Assembly (NCBI RefSeq): GCF_954871325.1
Contig: NC_088775.1
Coordinates: forward strand, 68,053,561-68,117,560
Origin: Gordionus sp. m RMFG-2023
Taxonomy: Eukaryota > Nematomorpha > Gordioida > Chordodea > Parachordodidae
Reading direction: 5' to 3'
DNA: 64,000 nt
Both the position numbers and the translations under genes were made by a program. The first letter of the stretch is position 1; the number at the start of each line of letters is the position of its first letter. Shown piece after piece: positions 24,792-35,520 of this stretch. The notes beneath the pieces were generated by a model, which searched no databases, had not been told where the DNA came from, and saw only the letters and a program-made list of their open reading frames with translations.

Positions 24792-24794
24792 CAT
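24792..24794 (-). CDS. Candidate start exon of the myosin light chain gene
   Basis: On the minus strand an ATG is followed at once by a strong donor, GTAAGG, in phase 0. The next known coding exon (21317-21379) also begins in phase 0 with Ser-Glu-Thr-Asp, giving an N-terminus M-SETDPK. No better start was seen between 21380 and 24791. The 5' limit of the exon is unknown. This is inference from splice-site fit only. Confidence 0.35.
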
Positions 24795-24999
24795 GATGCT
24801 ACTCAATAACACGTCACTTGTTTTATTTAATGAAATTTAGTGAACTTATTTAGAATTTGATTATTTTGTTTTTAATTTAAACCTTCAATCATAATTTTTT
24901 TCAAAAAATAGGCTAGAAGGATTCCCATTAGTTGGACTATAGCCAGACGCATGCATTTTTTCAAAATTTAACCCTAATCATAAATTATAGTACAAATAA

Positions 25000-26135
25000 A
25001 GGCACACTTCGAAATAAATTCCAGGAAAAAAAACATTTCTGAAAAAAAACCTTCCCATAATAAATCACTTGGAATAAAACTCAGGGGAAAAAAAATTACC
25101 AAGAAAAAAATAACAAATTCCCCGGAAAAAATAGCCCCGCGAGAAAAAATATCCCTTGGAAAATAAATCCCAAGAAAAAAACACCGCGAAAAAAAAATCG
25201 CCGAAAAATATTAAATTGTAAAGAAGTCACCCCTCCCCCTCCAATATAAAATTCATAGTAAAATACAATTATAATAATTATTACTAAATGCCAAGAAATA
25301 GATGATTCCCTGATCTTTATATTGGATTTCGAAATATTGGCTAGGAGCGCCTTAGAAACCATCATTAGGCTTAATGATTATTAATATTATTTTGCATTTT
25401 ATCTTTTTTAATTTGTGTATCATACCATAATCAGAGGGTACTTTTATCATTTGTGTTAAAGTACACATAGAAAATTTAGAAACTATGTCTGAAACCCCAA
25501 TATAAAACCAATGTAACTCTAAGCTTCGCTTCTTGGTGGCATGATTAACGGTTTAGCCTTTGTTCCATTATGTGATATCGCCAATGCAATTACATTCCTA
25601 GGAACGGTTAGCCCTAACAATGGAAAGGATATTCTCTACTCTATTAATAAAAGTTATGTCAATGAAGCATCAAGAGACATCGCAAGCATTCCCACTCCCA
25701 AACACTTCAAATCCAGTCGATTTCCACTGGAAATCTGGAACGTGGAATACTCTTAAGGAACTAACAATTAAAGTGAAGAATAGAACAATCGTTTTTTTTA
25801 GTTGATGTTAAACACCAATCAATCTTGATTTAGAAAATGAAATGCGAGGTAGCTAAACTTGAACGTTTTTAAATTGACACCTAATATAAAAGCGCAAGCT
25901 ATATAAATATTTGAATTCATCTAAAATGTTGCGAGTAATACCGTGATGGAGTGCAAGACCTCCCTGGTTTTATAAGAGTGATTGTTTTTTTAAAAAAATA
26001 TATCGGTGAAATGAAAAAAAAATTTTTATATAAAATTGATTTCGGAATTTTTACGATTTTTTTAGGGGGTTTATTTTTGGGAGGTTTATTTTCCGCGTGC
26101 TATTTTCTGGGGGAGGGGGGGGGGGTCCTCCTCAT
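25000..26135 (+). mobile_element. MULE-derived element with iterated CCCCGGAAAAAA arms
   Basis: A fragment of a Mutator-like transposase (25530-25756) sits between two repeat-rich flanks. The left flank (25015-25230) repeats AAATTCCCCGGAAAAAA-like units roughly every 20 bp. The right flank (26055-26125) holds the inverted pattern (TTTTTAGGGGGTTTATTTTT). Pyrimidine-rich CACCCCTCCCCCTCC at 25229 mirrors the G-run at 26110-26126. Exact ends and target duplication were not found, so the limits are approximate. The iterated motif recurs at 54300-54510. Confidence 0.5.
25530..25756 (+). pseudogene. MULE transposase C-terminal fragment
   Basis: One frame reads GLAFVPLCDIANAI near its start and RFPLEIWNVEYS at its end. 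These correspond to the A-L-A-F-V-P and F-P-x-x-x-W-N-V motifs that bracket the region just before the C-terminal zinc knuckle of many animal MULE transposases. The catalytic DDE part upstream is absent and the frame stops after WNVEYS, before the usual T-N-N-x-x-E-G-W motif. Recognised by eye. Confidence 0.55.
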
Positions 26136-26189
26136 CACTTTGAAATTATTTAAACACAATTATGGAATTATCAAATGTAATAATTAAGT

Positions 26190-27136
26190 TGTTTATAAAA
26201 CTTTCTTTATCTAATCTTGTCTTAATAATTTTAAGAATATTAAAAGAAATAAAAAATATATAGTCCTAAATAATTCAAGGTATTTATCCGCAAACATTAC
26301 AGAATTACGAGTACTTTTTCTATAATTCAGATATCTTATTTTTTTGTAGTCCTATAACCCTATTGGATAAATACGCAATTTAATCAAGTGTTGATGGGGA
26401 GGGGCTCATGACTTCCATAATACGTAGTTTTATTAAACATCGTTTTGTAAAACTGCCCAAAAATATATAATAATAATTTGTCGTTTATTTCTTAGTAAAT
26501 TGCTTTATTATAGTTTATAAATCTTTATAAATATTCTTCCACAATAAATTAATGCAATATTCTTACAATATGAAATAATGACGATATTCTTTTATTAATC
26601 CTGGATTTCGGATCTTGGGAATACTGTCAACACTAACAAATTTTTAATTACTTCATCAAAAAAAACAAACTCAACTTATAACTAAATACCGAAGTCCAAA
26701 GGAAAAGACCAAAACAAAATTAACAAGATTATCCAAATTAAGATTATTAAAAAATTTATGATTAATTTTCAAAATATAAAAAGAAACAATTTTTTTAAGG
26801 ATTTTCAAAAATATTTTTATTTTATAAATTTCTTAAAATCAAATAATTTTTTAAAAATATAACACAAAAACACATAAGGAATTTTTACAAATTCAAATCA
26901 AAATAAAATAATAATATATTGATTGACATTTTAATAATTAAATAAATATCAACAATAAATATTACAAATTGTTTTAAGTTTTTTTTTATTTTGTAATATT
27001 TGTCTCTACAAATTAATACAGTCTATAAGTTTTTCTTGTAAACCTTATACCCCCCTCCCCCATTCCCCCCAGATTTATTTTTTTAAATTAAAAATATTTA
27101 ACATAACATTTGGTGATTTGTTTTCCTTCGTAATAG
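26190..27136. other. Gene-free AT-rich segment
   Basis: No coding region or clear repeat, apart from a C-rich run at 27051-27070. Confidence 0.4.
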
Positions 27137-27355
27137 TGTTGTTAAAAATAACGTGGGTTGATTTTTAAAAACGGCTCGATTAAGATTTTAGGTAAAAAAA
27201 TAATATTATGCAAGCCTGAAGATTTTACTCCGAGATAGCAGAAAGGTTTGGGTCTCTATTTGCCAAATCTTGAGGCTCATATAATATTATTTTGGCTAAA
27301 GTCTGAATCGGGCCGTTTTTAAAAATCGAACCGAATCTGACTTTTAAACAATACA
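27137..27355. mobile_element. TGTTGTTAAA MITE, copy 2 (diverged)
   Basis: Shares the order TGTTGTTAAA, TTTTTAAAAACGGCT, TATTATGCAAGCCTGAA and GGCCGTTTTTAAAAATCG with copies 12581-12792 and 38780-38988 but is more diverged, so older. Confidence 0.7.
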
Positions 27356-27630
27356 ACTTTGTAAGGAGTATCGAAACGACACTCAAAAAGTAATTAATTA
27401 AATATTAGTAGCCTTTTGTGTTAAAAATACTAATATGCGCAAATAGTTTTATTATTTATTATATCAACCTCATCAAGTTTAGATTTAAAATTAATATGTT
27501 ACCATTGAATAAAAGCCAACCTTTTGGGAAAAAGATGTTGATTAATATACATTAAAAAATTTTCTTATAAATAATTGATTATAACGAAAAATAGGGGATT
27601 TATTTTTGATTATACAAAATTACTGTTCAT

Positions 27631-30600
27631 CAGTTGTTAAGAAGCGGCGCTCTACATTTTCTCAAAAACAGCTGGAGCGCCCCTCCTTTTTAAAAATGAG
27701 GAGAGGGAGCGGGAGTAGTTCCTTTTAAGGCTGGAGCGGAAGAGCGCCGCTCCACCGCTCCTTTAAATTTAATATATAAATTATATTATTTTTTAAATAT
27801 TAATAATATTTGTTAATTAAAATTTAATGAAAATTAAATTTTATTTTATTTAAATTTATTCATTATTAAATGTTGAGTCGAGTTTTATATTGATTTTTCA
27901 TCTAATCATTTTAAACATTAAACATCAGTTTTTCCTTTTTATATTGAAAATTTTTTGAAAAATCTTGTAAGTCATATTATTCATTTTATAGATATATAAT
28001 AAAAAAAAGTTTTAGATATTATGGATTTAGAGATCATATGAAGAAGAAACCGAATTTCCATTTCCACCATATAAAAAATATTTCAAGCTTATAGATGATA
28101 CAGATGATAAAGTCAACTTAAAGGCGAAATGCCTATTATCTATTAACAACAAAAGGATATCTTTCTCTAAAATCTCAAGCTTTAATTTAAAAAAACATTT
28201 AAAAGTAAAATCAATATTTGTTTTTTTTGTAATAATTTTTTTAAAATGGTTTTAATCATTTTTGGGCAATTCATTATATTAGTTGAGCTTGGGTTGTCAG
28301 ATATGATGTTTTTTTATATTTTAATTTTTAATTTAATTTTCTCATTACTTGTTCAACCACCTTTTTATACATTTTTTTTCTAAATTTAAAGTATTTTTGT
28401 AAATTGAATTGTAACATCCTTATTAAAAATATACATTTTATTATGGTAAAATTTATATTTTATTTAATCTTAATTTGATTTTTTCTTATTTTATTTTGAT
28501 CAATAAACTTGGAAAATAATTATTTATTTTTATTTTATATTAAAATAAGTAAAACAAAATAATAAAAAAATTTACAAAATAAAAAAAAATAAAGTACCTA
28601 AAAAGATATTTATACTGCTCATTAAATATTTGTCAATTTCTTATTTAAAAAATCTACCTTAATAATTTGATGTTTTAGATTATCAGTTAAAAATAAAGTT
28701 GATTTTTATAAAATAAATTTTAATTTAATTTATAAATTTTAGAGAGTACATGTTAATCAATATTCAAAAATTGAAAATCATATCAATAGTTATAATAAAA
28801 AAGATATTAGCCAAAATATAAAGTCTTCTGAGAAAAACAGTCAATATTAAATTTTAGTCAAAAAATATATGAACCTACAAAAACTGAAGGAGATTATGCA
28901 ATCATTGATTATGTCATTGAGACACTAGTTCCTTTATCAAATGTAGACAATCCTAGCTTTGTCAAAATGATAGAAACGTTTTCCCCTTCAGCAAAGGTAA
29001 TGTGCCGCCAAACACTAATAGCAAAGATAGGTTTGCGTTATGATAAAATGATGGATGATATTATAGAAATGCTTTCTGGAGTATCTTATGTGTGTACCAC
29101 AGCTGATTCCTGAAGTGGATTTAGAAGGTAGTGCCTATATTTTTAAATGTGCTTGATTAATTTAACTTATAAAGGTTTTTTTTGGGTGTAACAGCTCATT
29201 GGATTGACACAAAATCATTGCAAAGAAAATCAGCATCTTTAGCCCTAAGACGTGTTCAAGGCAAGCATACTTTTGATGTTTTGGCCAAGATGATAATTGA
29301 TATACATAAAAGCTTTAAAATTCAGAATAAAGTGATAAAAACCATTACTGATAATGGTAGGAACTTTGTGAAAGCATTCAGGTAATCTTAAATATTTATT
29401 TTAAAATTATAACTTTCCTTTTATTTTTTAGGATGTTTGAAGATAAAAGTTCTGAGATGGATGATGATTTCCAATTTCTGGATATTGATGATATCCTAAA
29501 TAATAGGGCAGAAAGCTTTGATTATCTCCCTCAACATTCACGATGTGCTTGCCACAATCTCAATTTGGTGGCAACAGTTGTCGCAGAGAAAGCTTTAGGT
29601 GATAAAAGCTTTGAAATAGTATCTCAAAGTTTATTCCAAAAGTGTCAATCTTTGTGGAATAAACAAAATATGTCTACAAATATGGCGGACGATATTATCA
29701 GAAAGTTGGGTAGGTATCTAATATGCCCAAATTCCACTAGGTGGAATTCGTATTATGAGTCTATGGTTTTGCTAGATAAAATATTAGATGAAAAACAAAA
29801 GGACCTTGATGAGTTGTGTGATAATGGGCTTATACGTTTTAACTCCCAAGAACGTAAATTTATTAAAGAGTATAGTCAAGTAAATATTAATATAATCGTT
29901 ATCTTAGTGAAATAAATAAATTTTAGGTTATGGAGCCTATGAAAAAAGCTCTAAAAATCCTTGAAGGGGAGCTTCATATGGACATGGGTTTCCTAAGTCC
30001 AACCATTTCTAAACTTATTTCAAAATTAAACGAATTAACAGATTTAGAGTTTGCCAACCTCTTGTAAAGTCTCTTATAAGCGGTATTAATAAAAGATTTA
30101 TAATAAAAAATCAGATTTTCAAATATTTATAATGATGATAATATCATTGCAGCGATTGTCCCTCCTGCATTCAAATTGAATTGGGAATGGATAAAAAATT
30201 CAAAAAATATGGAACTAAAAGGCAGATTAATTAATTTTTTAAGGAAACAAATACCCGACGGAAAAATAGCTACTACTAGTTCACGGGAACCTTGCAATGA
30301 TTTGGAAGATTTCTTTGGATTCCATGAAATTGATCACCATGAAAATAATATATTGAATAGATATTTTTTAAATAATGATAGCAAAATTACTATTTTTGAA
30401 CACCCTGAAATAAATATTTATATAAAATACAATACCCCGCTTCCCTCTAGTGCTCCTGTGGAGCGCCTATTTAGTATTGCAAAACAGGTCTTAGGGGAGA
30501 GGCGTGGGTGTTTGTTAGATTCTAATTTAGAAAATTTATTAATTTTAAAAGCTAATAAAAGATTATAAATATTTTGATATATCATATAATATAAATAAAA

Positions 30601-30806
30601 CGTTTTGATAAAAAAATATGATTTTGTTTCGTGTACCTTCTAAAAAAATGAAAATCAAAGGAGCAGTTATGGAGCGGCACTCCATTAGTTGGAGCGGGAG
30701 CGCTCCTTTTAATATGTAGTAGCGGGAGCGGGATCTCGCTCCTTTTGAGAAGGTAGGAGCGGTAGCGGGAGCTCGCTACTTTTAAAAGGGAGCGTTAACA
30801 ACTCTG
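27631..30806 (+). mobile_element. hAT transposon (CAGAGTTGTTAA family), near full length
   Basis: Left end CAGTTGTTAAGAAGCG and right end GCGTTAACAACTCTG match as inverted repeats (the left end appears to have lost an AG). The exact 8-bp duplication CTGTTCAT lies at 27623-27630 and 30807-30814. Both subterminal zones are packed with GGAGCG / CGCTCC units. A five-part transposase gene fills the interior. It is the same family as 14454-15970 by transposase and terminus, but its subterminal motif is different. Confidence 0.93.
28036..30568 (+). pseudogene. BED-finger hAT transposase, five exons, lightly damaged
   Basis: Cut-and-paste transposase. Segments: 28036-28206 (FPFPPYKKYF, then a zinc-finger-like ...C...SSFNLKKHLK), 28742-29127 (RVH completing the finger; NPSFVKMIETFSPSAKVMC), 29175-29381 (GVTAHWIDTKSL, TITDNGRNFVKAF), 29432-29879 (CACHNLNL, TRWNSYYESM) and 29927-30568 (dimerisation domain [15 protein letters not shown]). 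Introns are 45-50 bp with GT/AG borders, except the first. Damage seen: an in-frame TGA at 29111 where the family has Trp, a frame change before 28860, and frame changes near 30045 and 30100. No frame-matched ATG was found for the first exon. Recently active by appearance, now inactive. Confidence 0.85.
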
Positions 30807-30814
30807 CTGTTCAT

Positions 30815-32884
30815 ATTTTTCAGATATTAAACATTTTGATGTAAAAATCTTTATTTTATTATAACGTCGCATTACCGATTGTGTTACCTTAAATCCGTAA
30901 ACGTTTATTATGAATTTTATTATTGATTGGATTAATAAAAAATAAAAATATGTTTACATTAACCAAGGTTCAACGATAAATTCCACTGTTGAAATTAAAT
31001 CAGACCTAAATTCACCCTTGCGAGATGGTATGGTAAGCCCTCACTAAATGCTAACCTAAACATAAATCCACACTTTTAAAGGCGGGGCGTTTGTCTGTTT
31101 TCTTTAAAATAAACAAGACCTAAAACCACTTTTGCGACCTGGCACTGCACATATTTTCTCTCATCATGTCTTTTTTTATCAAAATTAACTAGCCTTACAA
31201 AATTCGAAAGTGCTAAACAATTATTTACTTTCATTTTTTGTAGAACAAAGACTATTATTGTATATAATCACATTTAGTACCAGATTGAGTTTAGTAATAT
31301 AAAACACCGGATTGGTTGTTTGAAAAAAAACAAATAACAATCCCGTCAGGCTTTCGATATTATGATTGGCTTAAAATAAGGACCACATACAATCGAAAAA
31401 CCCTATAAAAGGATAAGTTGTTTATAAATAAATATGTTTTTTTACTTTTCCATTTTTACGTTGTCTGATTTTTTTGGATAATATTTATTTTCTAATAACT
31501 AATTATGTTAATAATAAAAATTAATTTTCCAATATATAGTTGTGGATTGCGTCATAAATTAATAAAGGAAAGATATAACCTGACTTGTGTCAAATCCTGT
31601 GTGCCATTTTATTTTAGGTCCTCAACAACCTCTGTCCAACAGAAATGAAAGTAGCGATATAACCTGACTTGTGTCAACTTCTATGTGTTTTTTTATTTTA
31701 GGTCGTACCACCACCGTGCACCATGATTAAAGCTACTATCCTTAATCCGAACCCTGATCTAACTGCTGGCGGGTCAAATCTGATGACTGCCCTCATCCCC
31801 TCTACTTCCCTTACTCTCAATCACCCTTGAATTTCGAACATAACAATAATAAACTAAAAATGGCTATTGCTCTAGACCAATGTGCAATTAATTCATGACC
31901 GATAACAAAATAATTCTAATCCTATATCGCTATATCGCTATATATGAACTAGGATACCGAATTCAACATGATGGGTAAACCATATGAGAGTACCCAGAAT
32001 CTCTAATAGTCTTAGGAGTACCAAGCGGTTTAGAAATGAATGGGGATCTATGCCTATCATAAATTCAAAACATAGATTACTAAATTGATTACATGCGATC
32101 GTCATACTCAGAGACGGACTGCCCATGAGAACAAATGTGCATTTTGCCCACGCAAGAAAAAATGAAAAAAGAGGCCGATCTGAAATAAATACATTTTTTT
32201 TTAGTTATGACTTTTTCCTCTTATCTATAATTTTCTTTTTTAGTATTTTATCATATCCATCATATCTCGAAGATTATCATTTAGATATTGATATTTATGG
32301 GTTTTTTTTTTCATTTTTTCAAGAATAGCACTCCTGTTTAAATTAAAGTCAAGTTTTGATTTATTTACATTTATAGACTTTATTTTATAATTCATTATGG
32401 AAATAGAATCAAATTAGCTATAAAATTTTAGATGAAGTTGTCAGATTCGCAATAACAACCATGTACTATACAAATTTTTGAGATAATAAAGTTTTTAGGT
32501 AAAAATTTATCCTACCAAACGATCAGACCATAATGATTTGTAATCTTTATAATGATAATTTATTTATATGAATTTCCTTGACATGATACGATATATATCG
32601 AAAAATAATAAAATACTCAGACACCACTGAGAGAAGGCTTTTTTAGGAGCAAACGCATAAAAGGAAAAATAAAACTTTTCGATAAACAAAAATCCATATA
32701 AGTCTCTGTGGGCTGGAATATTTTTATATCACATTTTATAAGGGTAATGATGTTAATCGACTAAATTTAGTCGACTAACAGATGACTAATAGTTATTGAA
32801 AAATATTTTAATTTGCTTTTGCGGCCATTCATGACATGAAATATCTAAAAGTTTTATAATACAAATAATGGAAGAAAAAATGGG
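30815..32884. other. No assigned gene; short direct duplication
   Basis: No recognised gene. AACCTGACTTGTGTCAA plus a TTTTATTTTAGGTC motif occurs twice (about 31577-31622 and 31658-31705). The following 31706-31830 is less AT-rich, with a short open frame beginning VVPPPCTMIKATILNPN that matches nothing I know. CAGAGACGGACTGCCCATGA at 32108 resembles a transposon terminus, but no partner was found. Confidence 0.4.
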
Positions 32885-34580
32885 TATGATTAAATACTGC
32901 ATTCCTAAAATACATTGCTAAAAAGCAATTAATCATAATCAATCAAAATTTGATTATATAATATTTTTTTAAATAATTTTCAGAAACATTTTTTTAATAT
33001 AAATAAATCATTTTTTATTAAGTAAAATTGAGATTAAATATCAAATAATTTAAAATTCTATTTTTACTTAATATTATTGGAAAAACAATATAATTGCAAA
33101 ATTTAACAAATATATATCCTTAAGAGGGCGTTAAATGCATAAATATGAAAATATATTTTTAGAAAACCAGAATAATTATTGGATAGCGCTTTTTTTATAA
33201 TGTGTAAAACATAAGATTTTTTTAAAAAATATAGGTTTCTTTGACATTTAATTAATGAGTAGGTTTAGAATCGAAAAATAATAGAAAATTTGTAAGGCAC
33301 ATATTGCTGGCTTTATTGATCAAAATCTCTTCGTTTTTAGTTTATTATCCTAAAAAATATTTTGAAAATATTATGATTTGACCAAATGCCCAGCTCAAAA
33401 CAGACCACTTACTAAATATTTGAACGACTAAATTTGGTAGTAATATTATTTGGAAAATATTCATTTTTGGTTTATTTATAAATACGTGTAAAACATTATC
33501 CCAAAAAATATTTTAAAAATATCGTGATTTGACCGATAACCGATTTGAAACCGAAATACTGCCTTGCTGGCGTTATACATAGAAAATTCTTCATTTTTGG
33601 TTTATACGTGAACAATAACGTGTTAAGCATTATCCTAATTAATTTTTTGAAAATATTATGATTTGTCCGAATGGCGAGCTCAAAACCGACCACTTACTAA
33701 ATATTCGATCTACCAAATTTGGTAGTAACATTATTTGGAAAATGTTCATTTTTGGTTAATTTATCTATAAATACGTGCAAATCATTATCCCAAAAAATAT
33801 TTTAAAAATATCGTGATTTGACCGATAACCGATTTGAAACCGAAATACTGCCTTGCTGGCGTTATCCATGGAAAATTCTTCATTTTTGGTTTATACGTGT
33901 ACAATAACGTGTTAAGCATTATCCTAAATTATATTTTGAAAATATATGATTTGAACCGAATGCCGAGCTCAAAACCGACCACTTACTAAATAGTTGATCG
34001 ACCAAATTTGGTAGTAATATTAATTGGAAAGAGTTCATTTTTGGTTTATTTATCTATAAATACGTGTAAATCATTATCCCAAAAACTATTTTTAAAATAT
34101 CGTGATATGACAGATAACCGATTTGAAACCGGGCCAATGATTAAATACTGCATTGCTGGCGTTATCCATGGAAAATTCTTCATTTTTGGTTTATACGTGT
34201 ACAATAACGTGTTAAGCATTATCCAAAAAAATATTTTGGAAATATTATGATTTGACCGAATGCCGAGCTCAAAACCGACCACTTACTAAATATTCGCTTG
34301 ACCAAATTTGGTAGCAATATTAATTGGAAAGAGTTCATTTTTGGTTTATTTATCTATAAATACGTGTAAATCATTATCCCCAAAAATATTTTAAAAATAT
34401 CGTGATTTGACAGATAACCGATTTTAAACCGGACAAATGACTAAATACTGCATTGCTGGCGTTATCCATGGAAAATTTTTTATTTTTGGTTTATACGTAT
34501 ACAATATGTTAAGCATTATCCTAAAAAATATTTTGAAAATATTATGATTTGACCGAGCCGAGCTCAAAACCGACCACTAA
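32885..34580. repeat. One-armed copy of the fold-back element with ~290-bp satellite
   Basis: Starts GGTATGATTAAATACTG, the terminus of the fold-back element at 39713, and continues with its AT-rich subterminal part. Tandem copies of a roughly 290-bp unit follow. The marker ACCGACCACTTACTAAATA recurs with small variations at about 33400, 33687, 33976 and 34274, with a truncated copy at 34570. Each unit is a dimer of two diverged ~145-bp halves (CATTTTTGGTTTATTTATC... and CATTTTTGGTTTATACGTG...). ORFs inside it are periodic artefacts. Confidence 0.85.
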
Positions 34581-34674
34581 AAAAATTTAATATAAATTAT
34601 AAAACTTACCGATTTAAATGGGGCTTGAAATCAGACATTTTATAACAAAAATAATATTTATAATTATATAATAA

Positions 34675-34703
34675 CTAGTTGATAACCCGACAAGAATGAC
34701 GGG
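34675..34703 (-). other. Helitron 3' terminus with hairpin
   Basis: On the minus strand: CCCG...CGGG short stem (34703-34686), then TTATCAA and the terminal CTAG, followed by T. A subterminal hairpin about 10 nt before CTRR at an A/T target site is the standard Helitron 3' end. It lies downstream of the minus-strand Helitron genes, so orientation agrees. Confidence 0.7.
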
Positions 34704-35329
34704 AATAAAAAAATCATGAACTATTATAGGAAATATTTTTTATTAAATAAAAGAGAACCTTGTGAATATATATATAGATTTTATTAAATTTAGCGTAAAA
34801 TATATGAAATTGTAATAAAAAATGTAGGGAAGATATGGATAAATAGGTATTATATGTCATTTCCAGAGTTTACATATTAATGATGAGATAAATTTTTATT
34901 TTGCCTATATTTTTCAATTGGCTAAATATAATTTAAATTAATTTGTCAAATTTAAAGTGTAATATATACTTAGGAGTAGTGACTTTGATTAATTTTCTGG
35001 CATATTGTGGTATAGTTACATAGTTTAGGTATTTGAGCCTTTTAATTCCATGAAATAATGCCAACTAAAAATTAAATTAAAATTATTTCGTTTATTTATA
35101 AAAATAAATATTTTACCTGAGAGGGTAAGATTGATGGGAATCATATTTTTCCACTTTTATAAAGAAATTTTTTTTAAATTTAGTTTTTAATTGGCTAAAT
35201 ATAATATATCTTTATTTGTTGAATTGATATTTTAATAATTACTTGGGTTAGTTTTTGATTTTTAAAAAATGCTATACTATTTTAAATTTAATGACTTACG
35301 TTAATTTTCTGAAATATGGAGGCAAATTC

Positions 35330-35520
35330 CATTAAATAAGGAGATAAATAGAGAGTCCATTTGATTTTAATAAATAATGTGGTAAATACTAAAAATTAAA
35401 TTAAAGTTATTTAGTTAGGTAAATATATTACTTGACAGGGTAAGAATGATGGTGGTAATAAAATGAGGAATTTATTTTTAGACTTTTGCCTACGGGTAGC
35501 GCTTGTAGCCTGTGGTAGCA
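35330..35520. repeat. ~180-bp direct repeat flanking the Helitron genes (copy A)
   Basis: Shares GATAAATAGAGAGTCCATTT, GACAGGGTAAGAATGATGG and TAGACTTTTGCCTACGGGTA in the same order and orientation with 39240-39425. It contains a TACCC...CATCATTCTTACCC segment resembling the terminal hairpin at 34686-34703. Confidence 0.75.

Noticed and set aside
33496-34282. Repeated short frames beginning MVGFELAIRSNHN (also at 40428 and 41263)
   Set aside because: They are the same stretch of the 290-bp satellite read in each unit, not genes.
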